Assembly (NCBI GenBank): GCA_964614945.1
Contig: CAZTNW010000006.1
Span: 1-49,029, forward strand
Origin: CAZTNW01 sp964614945
GTDB taxonomy: Bacteria; Caldisericota; JANLFM01
Direction: 5' to 3'
DNA length: 49,029 bases
Position numbers and translations under genes: made by a program. Of this stretch, positions 42,002 to 49,029 are shown one piece after another; position 1 is the stretch's first letter, and every line of letters begins with the position of its first letter. The notes under the pieces were generated by a model, which searched no databases, was not told the origin of the DNA, and saw only the letters and a program-made list of their open reading frames with translations.

Positions 42002-42396
42002 TTTTTTACCTTAACCAGTTTTTCTTGTTCATTCAAGATGAACTTGGATATATCATCAAGCCCATCTAAGCACTTTTGATTATCATTGATTATGCTTATC
42101 AGTTTTTCTTTCAATGCTATAGGGAACTTTTCCAAGAATCTGATATGGTTATCTTGGCTTCCATATCTGAAATTTCCTAAGTTACCGTCATATCCCATAC
42201 CTAAAACCCTATTGTTATAGGTATATATGATCTTATAACCATAATTAGTAGGCATTAGTTCATAGTCGCCAATTTCTGTTCCCAATAATTCAGAATTGGC
42301 TAACCACCATCTATTAATTTCACGCACAATTTTTAATATATCTTCAGTGGTAAGTTTTGCCTTATTTATAAGGTCTTCAATTTCGTGATATAACAT
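41998..42396 (-). CDS. Unknown protein, 132 residues
   Basis: A mixed helix and strand protein, ATG 42396 one base after the upstream gene end. It starts with helices (LYHEIEDLINKAKLTTEDIL) and has a Tyr/Gly-rich centre (YGYKIIYTYNNRVLGMGYDG). No motif. Part of the long operon. Confidence 0.55.
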   Translation of the reverse strand: MLYHEIEDLINKAKLTTEDILKIVREINRWWLANSELLGTEIGDYELMPTNYGYKIIYTYNNRVLGMGYDGNLGNFRYGSQDNHIRFLEKFPIALKEKLISIINDNQKCLDGLDDISKFILNEQEKLVKVKK

Positions 42397-42397
42397 A

Positions 42398-42718
42398 TTA
42401 AATCTCCTTTTCTTTAATAGTTAATCTTTTACTTTCCGTAACCTTTAAGAAGCTGTTATAAATATCTGGTGCTTCTTGTTTTACGGCTTTAACATCTAAA
42501 CTGGTAGTTACTATCGTCTTGTTATTGACAACGAACTTACCAACTTCTACAGTTTCCGCATCTCCAATAAGTTCTAAGATTTTTTGTTTCTTTTCATCTT
42601 TGAACTTAGAGAGGCGTTTCTCTTCTTCTAATAGTTCTTGATATTGCTCTATTAGATTATAGAGAACTAGTTCAGAAACTTTACAAGTTTCCACAGGTTG
42701 TTTAACTTGGTCTGCCAT
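42398..42718 (-). CDS. YqaJ-associated-like small protein
   Basis: A 106-residue protein. After a coiled coil (about 12-45) the end reads VEVGKFVVNNKTIVTTSLDVKAVKQ..PDIYNSFLK..RLTIK in outline, a pattern seen next to or at the end of YqaJ-type phage nucleases. Here it stands alone, and the nuclease of this phage is of Cas4 type further along. It may be a nuclease accessory. Low to moderate certainty. AGGAGG precedes ATG 42718. Confidence 0.5.
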   Translation of the reverse strand: MADQVKQPVETCKVSELVLYNLIEQYQELLEEEKRLSKFKDEKKQKILELIGDAETVEVGKFVVNNKTIVTTSLDVKAVKQEAPDIYNSFLKVTESKRLTIKEKEI

Positions 42719-42875
42719 TATTTACCTCCTTTCTTTTTATTTTGTTGGCTAAACCTATCCAACTTGTTATCAGGTAAAAACCTCCACCTGCTATTAAAGC
42801 TGGAATTAGGATAATGAGGAAGATAATGGTTACGATGATATAAGTAACCATATCTACCAATGGCTTAGTTTTCAT
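42702..42875 (-). CDS. Small two-helix membrane protein
   Basis: A 57-residue frame from ATG 42875, with GGGAGG four bases upstream. It overlaps the ArdC-like gene by 11 bases and the next gene by 17. A long hydrophobic stretch (YIIVTIIFLIILIPALIAG) extends into GGFYLITSWIGLA, probably one long or two short membrane helices, followed by Lys and Arg. A small phage inner-membrane protein of unknown role. Confidence 0.65.
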   Translation of the reverse strand: MKTKPLVDMVTYIIVTIIFLIILIPALIAGGGFYLITSWIGLANKIKRKEVNNGRPS

Positions 42876-43752
42876 ATATACCTCCCTTGATATAGTTTGC
42901 TGCTTTCTGGGCTATGGAACTTATATTCCATATTTCTTTTATATTTGCAGTTTGTAAAAACGATCTGATATATACAGCACTATAATCCAGATGTTCTATG
43001 CCGTATTCGTTAGTTAAGAAAGTAGATGCTAATTCTGCTATAACTTCTTCTTGAGAATATTTTTGAATGCCTGTTTTATCTTCAACTGCTCCTTTGCATA
43101 TTAGTTCTCTATTCAATCTATGTTCTGCACCTGTGGAATGTGCACATTCGTGAGCAAAAGATGAATAATAGCAATCTAAGTCATAATAAAGAGTTTTATC
43201 TACCAACCTAATCTTGTCTTCTTTAGGTAGATAACTGTTTTTATTGCCTTTAACAATCTCTATCTGTTCTCTTTGGCAATAATCCATTAACAACTTGTCT
43301 ATCTCATCATATTGAGGATTAGGTTCCAATAAGAAGTCTTCAGGGTTGGCATCTGTTTGCTGGATATTGAACACATATTCAGCTGTATTATAAAATTGTT
43401 TGATAATTTCTATAGTAGGATCTGCCAATGCTTCCTGTTCTGTTATTTCAACTCTTTGGTTATTTTTCTTATAGATGTTATAATACTTAGTAACAATAAT
43501 GGGAGTTCCCTTAGATCCTTTTAAGATACTTATCTTCAGGTTTTTAGCCTGATGAAATCCTATCCAGCAAGGTAAGGGATATTTGTGTTTATAAGCAGAT
43601 ATAGCCAATAAGATATTATTGAATATGCCTTGATAATATCTTTTGGTAGAGAAGTTGATATGTCTGAAGGTGAAGCCATAATCAAACTGGAGATTGTCCT
43701 TGTCTTTAATCGCTTCATCCAGTTTTTCCAGGAGTTTTTTCAAATTTTGCAT
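42865..43752 (-). CDS. ardC: ArdC-like antirestriction zinc protein
   Basis: A 295-residue protein with AAGGAGG before ATG 43752. The N-terminal half has the ArdC ssDNA-binding pattern: YYQGIFNNILLA, then CWIGFHQAKNLKISILKGSK. The C-terminal half is a metalloprotease-like domain with HECAH near residues 201-205 and a further Glu in EEVIAELAS near 236. ArdC proteins shield incoming DNA from restriction. As first gene of its operon it would be made early, as expected for anti-defence. Confidence 0.82.
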   Translation of the reverse strand: MQNLKKLLEKLDEAIKDKDNLQFDYGFTFRHINFSTKRYYQGIFNNILLAISAYKHKYPLPCWIGFHQAKNLKISILKGSKGTPIIVTKYYNIYKKNNQRVEITEQEALADPTIEIIKQFYNTAEYVFNIQQTDANPEDFLLEPNPQYDEIDKLLMDYCQREQIEIVKGNKNSYLPKEDKIRLVDKTLYYDLDCYYSSFAHECAHSTGAEHRLNRELICKGAVEDKTGIQKYSQEEVIAELASTFLTNEYGIEHLDYSAVYIRSFLQTANIKEIWNISSIAQKAANYIKGGIYEN

Positions 43753-44138
43753 AAATTCAGCCTCCTTATAATTGCCATAAAACTGAAGCAGTTTTGCTTA
43801 ACATCTTTTGTTAACTAAACTAAATTAGATAGGATAACAAATTGAAATCGTTAAACGCTATCTTTATATGGGGATAAAAAAATATCTATAGCTATAAAAA
43901 TATAGCTTGCTTGATTATCTTGTTTTATGAGATTTGATTATTTGTTGATTATCTGTTTTTTTGGAATTGATTTAAGCGTTTTTTTGAGGGGGTTAAAGCA
44001 TAAATTGACTAATTATACTGATTGAATGTAAGAGTGCTTAAAACGGCTTAAAAAGTGGTTTAAAATTGATTGTTAAGAATTGATGTCAAGTGTTTCGTGT
44101 TTGTTTTTCATTTATCCGTTCCTATAATATATGGTCAT
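43753..44138. promoter_or_regulatory. Regulatory gap upstream of the antirestriction operon
   Basis: About 390 bases without a gene. A minus-strand TTGACA (44089-44084) and TTTTAA (44065-44060) are spaced 18 bases, a promoter candidate with the same boxes as the one at 80-108. A 7-bp inverted repeat AGCTATA / TATAGCT (43890-43907, 4-base loop) and repeated CTTAAAA motifs near 44038-44065 may bind a regulator. Confidence 0.45.
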
Positions 44139-44179
44139 AAAAAAAGGGTAGCTGACTTTGTGTATTTTTGCAGCTACCC
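44139..44179 (-). terminator. Strong rho-independent terminator
   Basis: On the minus strand a 9-bp stem GGGTAGCTG / CAGCTACCC (44179-44171 with 44154-44146, 16-base loop) is followed by seven T. It lies just after the sigma-like gene and ends that operon before the antirestriction operon begins. Confidence 0.88.
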
Positions 44180-44195
44180 TTATGTTATATCTGTA

Positions 44196-44792
44196 TCAGA
44201 CAATCTGACTTAACCAGAGATACTCTTCTCTGGCTTTACCAATAATCTTGTTTAATCTAGCTTCTCCAATATGTTTGCTTAAGCAAAAGCTTTTCTTGGA
44301 GAGACCGCTTTCAGCAAACTCCTCTATTAGGGGATACTTTGCATAGATGGCTTTAGCAGGTTCATCGGGACAGAACTTCTCATTCCATATTCTTTCAATC
44401 TCTTTAACTGCAGATTCAAGTTCTGTTACAACTTCTTCATCTGTTTCTTTCTGTTTTGCTAAAAACATCTTTCTGCTCAACCAAGATCTGAAGTTCCTGT
44501 ATCCAGAAACTGGTAAACAAACTTTAGCCAGAAAGTTATAAACAACTTGTCTAGATATTTTGCTTATTGTTTCGGGATAGATGTCAAAGAAATTCATCTG
44601 AGATAACTCAAATAAAATCTCTTGCAAAATATCTTCACAATAATCTTTGTTTTTGATAAAGTATCTGGGAAACCGATAAGCATACCAAACTACTTTATCT
44701 GCTAACTTTAAATCCTGAACTACTACCAATGACCTGGTATATGGATCTTTCCAATCACCAAGCTCTTCACTTCCCTCTTTTGGTCTGAACAT
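44196..44792 (-). CDS. Sigma-factor-like protein
   Basis: A 198-residue protein from ATG 44792, with AAAGGAG upstream; a longer frame extends to 44852 inside the peptidase gene. Residues about 50-75 resemble sigma-70 region 2 (DYCEDILQEILFELSQ, compare the common ECF pattern D-x-E-D-x-x-Q-E). The C-terminus has a plausible helix-turn-helix (FAESGLSKKSFCLSKHIGEA). It could redirect host polymerase to phage promoters. Region 4 is weak, so this is a moderate call. Last gene of its operon. Confidence 0.5.
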   Translation of the reverse strand: MFRPKEGSEELGDWKDPYTRSLVVVQDLKLADKVVWYAYRFPRYFIKNKDYCEDILQEILFELSQMNFFDIYPETISKISRQVVYNFLAKVCLPVSGYRNFRSWLSRKMFLAKQKETDEEVVTELESAVKEIERIWNEKFCPDEPAKAIYAKYPLIEEFAESGLSKKSFCLSKHIGEARLNKIIGKAREEYLWLSQIV

Positions 44793-45672
44793 CTTTGTCT
44801 CCTTTCTTTTTTTTAGTTGTGTAATGACTATACGGTAACATATAATCATCATAATAATCTAGATCTTTAGATTTATAACTATTGCCAATAGTGTATCTAA
44901 ATAAGTAATTATCAACACAATGCAGATCATTAAATACCATATCAGTCACACTATCTAATACCTTAGGCACAATAAGTGCAGTGTGTTCAAAAGCACTAAC
45001 ATCTATATATTCCATAGCTGTGTGCTCATTATAAAAGCCAACACTTAAATTTACAGCAGCTTTCGGATATTCATCTTGTATAATGGCAATATCTGTTACA
45101 GAGCCAAGCTTTTTTTCATAGCCATATTTCTTGACTATATTCAAAAGAGATTGACTTTCATAAGTATAAACAGCTGCATCTTGCTTCCCTCTTCTATCCA
45201 AACCGATGTAGCAACTACATCTGGAAAGCAAATAATCACAGCTGCTATTTATGAACTCTTTAGAGCCAATACAACCTGTTTCTTCTTTATCACAAAACAG
45301 ATATACTGCAGGAATCTTTCGTGATAAGAGATGTAACATAATTGCAACACCACATCTATCATCTCCTCCAATAGGAGATCCCGTTAACTCATCTTCGCCA
45401 ATAACATTGCTGTTCCATCTGAGACGGCTTTTAATTATACCGTCTTTAGATACTTTAGGAAAAACTATCCTGTTAAAATTGACTGTATCTATGTGGCTTG
45501 ATAACAACGGCAACACCTTATTATATATCAATTCAGGATAAATAGCTATGTAATTAAAACCTTTGCTCATAATCCATTCATTGACATATAGTTCCTTGTA
45601 TTCCATTATCAACTGAGATAAATCAGGAGTTGATAAAGGAATAATCTCTAATAGCATATCTTTTACTTTCAT
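44767..45672 (-). CDS. Di-zinc exopeptidase-like protein (M20/M28/M42 type)
   Basis: A 301-residue protein from ATG 45672, with AAGGAG upstream. The metal-binding order of co-catalytic zinc peptidases is visible: His and Asp in SSHIDTV, Asp in GGDDRCGVA, Glu-Glu in FCDKEETGCIGS, Asp in YIGLDRRG, and His in FYNEHTAMEY. All five ligand positions are present, so it may be active. Substrate could be a peptide, an acylated amino acid or a signal molecule. Such an enzyme is unusual in a phage. It overlaps the sigma-like gene by 26 bases. Confidence 0.75.
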   Translation of the reverse strand: MKVKDMLLEIIPLSTPDLSQLIMEYKELYVNEWIMSKGFNYIAIYPELIYNKVLPLLSSHIDTVNFNRIVFPKVSKDGIIKSRLRWNSNVIGEDELTGSPIGGDDRCGVAIMLHLLSRKIPAVYLFCDKEETGCIGSKEFINSSCDYLLSRCSCYIGLDRRGKQDAAVYTYESQSLLNIVKKYGYEKKLGSVTDIAIIQDEYPKAAVNLSVGFYNEHTAMEYIDVSAFEHTALIVPKVLDSVTDMVFNDLHCVDNYLFRYTIGNSYKSKDLDYYDDYMLPYSHYTTKKKKGDKDVQTKRGK

Positions 45673-45685
45673 ATTATCTCCTTTT

Positions 45686-47119
45686 TTATAATGCAATGTG
45701 AGGATCTTCCTCGTCTAGCTCTGGAACATCAAATACATCTGGAAGGACTGCTTCTTCAACTTCTTCTACACGACCATAGTTGTCTTCTCTAAGTTTAACA
45801 TTCAGCTTATATACTCTGTCGTTTAATGACCAGAGATCTTTTGTGGAGATATTTAGTGTTAAACCTTTTTTAGTTATGAATCCGTCAGGGTTAGATTCTG
45901 ATTTAAGGAAATAATCCTTGACTAGATTAAAATTGTAGCAAATCATATAGCTCTTTCCATGTTCACTACAAACAACTAAATGGTCTATAACACCTTCCTC
46001 AAACGGAATCTCATCTGTCCACTTAAGGAATGCAGATCCTTCTCTAACTCTTATATATATCCCGTCTTGCTGGAATACAAGAGCATCTAGATGAGGAACA
46101 GCTTCATCATATATTTTCCCATTAAATATGTCTCTCTTTGTGAGCTCGTTAACACAAGACGGGCACATTAGCTTCTCATATACTCTTTCTTTATCTTCAT
46201 CCCAGCAAAGGACAGGGATAAGCTTAGTGAGAGGATATCTGCACTGACAAGCTAAACAATAATATAACTCCAATGAGTTGTGGAACGAGATTAGATACCT
46301 CTCTTGCTCCATAGGCTTCCGATAGAATAGATAGTTGGCAAAATCTATCCATATCTTTGACCTATAATAGTAATCATCATAATGGTAATCATTATTCCAT
46401 CTACCGTAATGATTACCTATCCCTTCTACATTTGTTAGTCTCTCAAACTCAGAGACAATTTCATTGTCCCCGTCATCTTTTGCAAATTCATATCCCCAAT
46501 CATCTTTGTCTTCCTCAAAGATTCTGGAAATTATGAAATTGGAAAGTTCCCTTTGGTAGCTCACAGGGAAAGTCCCATAGTGACGATTGAAAAAGATTAT
46601 ATTACTCATAAGACCGTCTTCACCTTCAGGTATAAAGATGAATCTACGAGCAATAATCTTACTTTCATCATCATTCACTATCAAAGCTAGCAAACAATGT
46701 TTAGATAATGAATATTCATAAGGACAATACCAGTTATCACTATTAGGTGAGAAGCAGCTTGTCCAGCTGCAATAATTATTATCACTACACAACTTAAACC
46801 ATAACGGGTCTATGGTAAGCAACAGCTTCCCAGATGTATTTGTATAACACAGCTTTTCATAGATACCTCTGGGAAGTATCTCTTGTAAGAAAGCTACTTT
46901 TTTCACTTTCTTATCGTTGATAATGAAATATCTCCCTTCTTCAGAGATCTCATTATATTCCGAGATCTCAAAGGGGATATATTCAACTAGTTCGGGTTCA
47001 TCAGATAACCCTTTGCATATTTCTATGGTGAGGTTATCTTTACTAAATATCTTCAGGTAATCCAGTTTTTCCTGAAGGTATTTATTAAACAGAGATTCGT
47101 ATTCCTTTCTACTTACCAT
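45686..47119 (-). CDS. Large unknown protein with zinc finger
   Basis: A 477-residue protein. Near residues 118-160 is a Trp/Cys-rich block (YCSWTSCFSPNSDNWYCPYE) followed by a strand with IIARRFIFIPE. Near 290-330 two CxxC pairs (YYCLACQCRYP, CPSCVNE) form a zinc finger. The end is acidic. The first block recalls uncharacterised phage proteins that carry a 'WSSC' motif. It precedes the peptidase gene in the same operon. Function unknown. Confidence 0.6.
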   Translation of the reverse strand: MVSRKEYESLFNKYLQEKLDYLKIFSKDNLTIEICKGLSDEPELVEYIPFEISEYNEISEEGRYFIINDKKVKKVAFLQEILPRGIYEKLCYTNTSGKLLLTIDPLWFKLCSDNNYCSWTSCFSPNSDNWYCPYEYSLSKHCLLALIVNDDESKIIARRFIFIPEGEDGLMSNIIFFNRHYGTFPVSYQRELSNFIISRIFEEDKDDWGYEFAKDDGDNEIVSEFERLTNVEGIGNHYGRWNNDYHYDDYYYRSKIWIDFANYLFYRKPMEQERYLISFHNSLELYYCLACQCRYPLTKLIPVLCWDEDKERVYEKLMCPSCVNELTKRDIFNGKIYDEAVPHLDALVFQQDGIYIRVREGSAFLKWTDEIPFEEGVIDHLVVCSEHGKSYMICYNFNLVKDYFLKSESNPDGFITKKGLTLNISTKDLWSLNDRVYKLNVKLREDNYGRVEEVEEAVLPDVFDVPELDEEDPHIAL

Positions 47120-47675
47120 CTTTCCCCCTATTTTTATCTTGAGACTTTATGTGGTCAACTACATCTAGATATAAATCGTCGCCACCTAAATAGTTGATTA
47201 AATCCGTAGCTGCATAGAGACTCAAGTCACCAAAGCTATCAATGAAACGAATTAACTCACGATGAGATCCTGCCATAACGATGTAATGGATCTCATCTAA
47301 CATATAAACCATCTCCTCCAGATATTGATCTTCTGGAGAAGGAATTAAAGGGAAACTATAAGAATATCTTAGATAATCCAGAAGTAACCCTTTAGCTACT
47401 CCATTACTTACAACTGCGTCATAATAACCCCGAATAATCTCAGGCTTACTAATTAGCATAAACTCTCTCGCAGAAAAGTTTATTTCCTGCGATCTGAATC
47501 TAATGTAAGGAAGGGCATCAAGATTTATGCACTTCCAGCTAGGATGTTCCTTATTCCCATATATAACTATGGGATTAAGGTTATTAAACCAGAAGATACA
47601 AGCATTCTGGTCATTGTCAAAAAACTCTTCAGAATTTATCCGATTAAGAGCTTTTTGGTTAAACAGATTGAACAT
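47109..47675 (-). CDS. Unknown protein, first gene of right-end operon
   Basis: A 188-residue protein from ATG 47675 with AAGGAGG upstream; a longer frame to 47696 lacks a site. It is mixed helix and strand with several Tyr and Trp (ACIFWFNNLNPIVIYGN, MLDEIHYIVMAG). It heads the operon 47675-44196, downstream of a structured leader. It overlaps the next gene by 11 bases. Family not recognised. Confidence 0.6.
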   Translation of the reverse strand: MFNLFNQKALNRINSEEFFDNDQNACIFWFNNLNPIVIYGNKEHPSWKCINLDALPYIRFRSQEINFSAREFMLISKPEIIRGYYDAVVSNGVAKGLLLDYLRYSYSFPLIPSPEDQYLEEMVYMLDEIHYIVMAGSHRELIRFIDSFGDLSLYAATDLINYLGGDDLYLDVVDHIKSQDKNRGKDGK

Positions 47676-47713
47676 AATTAACCTCCTTATTTTCATCTGT
47701 TTTTTTTATTTTA

Positions 47714-47775
47714 AGAGTAAAAATCTGGCTCTTAATTTTGTCCATAAAACTGAGACAAACCAGATTGTTTACTCT
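47714..47775 (-). promoter_or_regulatory. Long leader hairpin
   Basis: AGAGTAAA (47714-47721) pairs with TTTACTCT (47768-47775) and ATCTGG (47723-47728) with CCAGAT (47760-47765), leaving a loop of about 31 bases. In the minus-strand transcript this would fold in the 5' leader about 40 bases before ATG 47675 and could control its translation. Confidence 0.5.
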
Positions 47776-47935
47776 TTTATTTTTGTTTTGTTTTGAATTA
47801 AAATCTGAATTGGCATAACTTTTAGCATATCTTATAGAATGCCCGAAATTTTTTTTTGAGCTCCTGTAAAAAGCTGTGTCAGATAAGCTGCTATAAAACA
47901 GCTCAGATTCTAAATAGTAAAGATAAAAATTCAAA

Positions 47936-48071
47936 CAGGATAAATACAACCAGGATAAATCCAGTAAATCATAAGGATACATAAAGGAACGGGTGGTACA
48001 TATATAAGGGAAATACAACCAGGATAAATCCAGGTCCTTCAATGTATCCGGTAAAAGGATACAGGATAAAT
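47936..48071. repeat. Direct repeats with core CAGGATAAAT
   Basis: The 10-base core occurs at 47936-47945, 47951-47960, 48020-48029 and 48062-48071. Two copies are part of a 23-base perfect repeat (47942-47964 and 48011-48033, beginning AAATACAACCAGG). Spacings are 15, 69 and 42 bases. This is iteron-like. Confidence 0.85.
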
Positions 48072-48111
48072 CAATCGTCAATGTCAATGAATCTAGATCC
48101 AGAGAACTAGA

Positions 48112-48139
48112 TTGACAATTCTTTCTTGCCATATATATA
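48112..48139 (+). promoter_or_regulatory. Plus-strand promoter candidate pointing at the right-end gene
   Basis: TTGACA (48112-48117), 16 bases, then TATATA (48134-48139). It would make a short transcript antisense to the 48220 gene's 3' end, passing the hairpin at 48185-48210. It shares the inverted repeat with an opposing TTGACA at 48082-48087. Confidence 0.35.
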
Positions 48140-48175
48140 TTTGACTTAATCTGAAAATAAGCTAAATACATAATC

Positions 48176-48210
48176 AAAAGAAAAGGGATAGAGTTCCTTT
48201 TCTCTATCCC
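48176..48210 (-). terminator. Rho-independent terminator of the right-end gene
   Basis: On the minus strand a 9-bp stem GGGATAGAG / CTCTATCCC (48210-48202 with 48193-48185, 8-base loop) is followed by TTTTCTTTT. It lies 9 bases after the stop of the 48220 gene, so that gene is its own transcription unit. Confidence 0.82.
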
Positions 48211-48219
48211 TTATAATTC

Positions 48220-48924
48220 TTATTCTGTTTCTGTTTCTGTTACTGTTTCTTTCTCTGTTTCTGTTTTTGGTTCAATGAATTTTCCTTTTAAAGCTTTAAA
48301 TACTTTGTATTTGCTAGCTAAATCCATTGAAGGATTAAGCACGCCCTTTTCCCGAAGGAATGCGTCTAGTTGTGCAACTTGCCACGGTTCTAGCAGAGGC
48401 TTTTTAGTTGAACCAATTGCCCAGCAATTTTGCAAACCTTGTTCGTTCAATTCCTTCATTACTTGCTTTATTTTGGCAGGAAAACAAGCTAGCATATTGC
48501 GAAAGCTTTGACTTGCGTTAGCAGTATTTGTCAAGGATTTGCTGGTCGTTCCGTCATAAGAAGCAAAAAACGATTGCCATACAACTAGAAGGGGTGTGGA
48601 TGAAAGAATTGCTATGGGATTATCGTTATTGCGAAGCAGAATCAGCTCATCAATCAATGCGATTAGCACTTTATCTGTTATTTTGCGGTTTAGTGCTCGC
48701 ATTGAGAAGAAAGCCCCCTTTTCTTTCACCAGTGCGTGGAAAGTCTTATCAGAAATCATTAGGAACTTTTCCAGTTCTTTCTGACGGTTGATGAAATCTT
48801 GCTTTTCCTGTCTTTCCAGGAATGCAGGAATCTCAGAAATTTTGATTGTTTCTGATGTGGCATTGGGATTGGGATTGGAATCACCCTTTATAGGATGATT
48901 CTTGTTTTGTTTTGTGTTACTCAT
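48220..48924 (-). CDS. Unknown right-end protein, separately transcribed
   Basis: A 234-residue protein. I chose ATG 48924 because GGAGG lies 8 bases upstream; a start at 48942 has none. The opening is polar and Asn/Pro-rich (KGDSNPNPNATSE), the middle helical (FHALVKEKGAFFSMRALNRK, MLACFPAKIKQVMKELNEQG), and the end is a Thr/Glu repeat (TETEKETVTETETE). Its codons are more G+C-rich than in most of the window. It is the first gene inside the right terminal repeat and may be the earliest expressed. No family recognised. Confidence 0.55.
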   Translation of the reverse strand: MSNTKQNKNHPIKGDSNPNPNATSETIKISEIPAFLERQEKQDFINRQKELEKFLMISDKTFHALVKEKGAFFSMRALNRKITDKVLIALIDELILLRNNDNPIAILSSTPLLVVWQSFFASYDGTTSKSLTNTANASQSFRNMLACFPAKIKQVMKELNEQGLQNCWAIGSTKKPLLEPWQVAQLDAFLREKGVLNPSMDLASKYKVFKALKGKFIEPKTETEKETVTETETE

Positions 48925-48974
48925 GTTAGTAACCTCCAGCATTTAATTTCATTGATAATTCATCCCAATTCCAT

Positions 48975-49029
48975 TATAAGTCCAGAGAAATCTACTTTTT
49001 TTGCAATTTCTACATACCTGAAGCTCCGT
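48975..49029. repeat. Right copy of 55-bp terminal inverted repeat
   Basis: The exact reverse complement of 1-55. At its inner edge a minus-strand TATAAT (48978-48973) could serve as a -10 box for the gene at 48924, although no good -35 lies at normal spacing. Confidence 0.95.

Larger units (their letters stand above)
47676..48184. promoter_or_regulatory. Regulatory tract with iterons and inverted repeats
   Basis: About 510 bases without a supported gene. It holds a long imperfect inverted repeat (47714-47728 / 47760-47775) in the leader of the 47675 gene, four CAGGATAAAT units (47936-48071), TTGACA hexamers on both strands (minus 48087-48082, plus 48112-48117) around AATCTAG / CTAGATT (48090-48096 / 48107-48113), and GTATCC / GGATAC arms near 48044-48061. 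It could be an operator region, an origin, or both. Confidence 0.6.

Noticed and set aside
47936..48071. CRISPR-like array from the CAGGATAAAT repeats
   Set aside because: The repeats are short, unevenly spaced and not separated by unique spacers of constant length; iterons fit better.
47659..48177. A 172-residue open frame on the minus strand before the 47675 gene
   Set aside because: No ribosome binding site at any start, the translation reflects the direct repeats (LDLSWLY twice), and the area is full of regulatory repeats. Likely non-coding.
1..49029. Integrase, CI-type repressor or other lysogeny genes
   Set aside because: No recombinase motif or repressor with a cleavage domain is recognisable. 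The only XRE-like protein is HigA-like. Absence by eye is not proof.
1..49029. Protein-primed linear genome as explanation of the terminal repeats
   Set aside because: I find no B-family DNA polymerase or terminal protein, and the genome has a DnaB helicase with a probable loader, which fits theta or rolling-circle replication on a circular or concatemeric form.

Overview
The window looks like a near-complete genome of a tailed double-stranded DNA phage, probably a long-tailed siphovirus. It encodes terminase, portal, protease-scaffold, capsid, a tape-measure protein of 2255 residues, tail-tip genes and lysis genes, and no tail sheath. The DNA is strongly AT-rich (about one third G+C by eye, not computed). 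Almost every gene has a good Shine-Dalgarno sequence (AAGGAG or GGAGG), which argues against a Bacteroidota-type host. An exported lytic transglycosylase and spanin-like membrane proteins suggest a diderm host. The host cannot be named from sequence alone. I see no integrase, no CI-type repressor, no DNA polymerase, no tRNA and no CRISPR array, so a virulent phage that borrows the host polymerase is the simplest reading.

Layout: two convergent gene blocks. The plus-strand block (148-25489) is the late region. It holds a winged-helix-like protein, terminase small and large subunits, portal, an XkdF-type protease with a nested scaffold start, a major capsid protein with an inserted beta-sandwich, three related tail-tube-like proteins, connector and tail-terminator-like proteins, a tail-assembly chaperone pair with a clear -1 slippery site, the tape measure, tail-tip and receptor-binding candidates, an amidase endolysin and a holin. 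A composite hairpin and about 750 bp of non-coding AT-rich repeats follow.

The minus-strand block (48924 down to 26300) is the early and middle region. From right to left it has a lone gene at the right end; a regulatory tract with direct repeats and TTGACA hexamers on both strands; an operon with a zinc exopeptidase and a sigma-like protein closed by a strong terminator; and then a long operon. That operon encodes an ArdC-type antirestriction protein, a recombination set (Sak4-like ATPase, SSB-like protein, Cas4/RecB-like nuclease, RuvC-like resolvase), replication genes (DnaB helicase and a probable loader), a variant radical SAM protein with zinc-ribbon proteins, two DNA methyltransferases, three small membrane proteins and a PAPS-reductase-family protein. 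Several small genes hidden between larger ones are supported by ATGA or TAATG overlaps and good ribosome binding sites.

The two ends of the window are perfect 55-bp inverted copies of each other. This could be a true terminal inverted repeat, a hairpin telomere, the centre of a palindrome between the divergent transcription units of a circular genome, or an assembly-graph artefact. Other standouts are the dual-coding tract after the frameshift site, the decorated capsid protein, the triplicated tail-tube family, the LRR-like candidate receptor-binding protein, and the unusual early-region enzymes.
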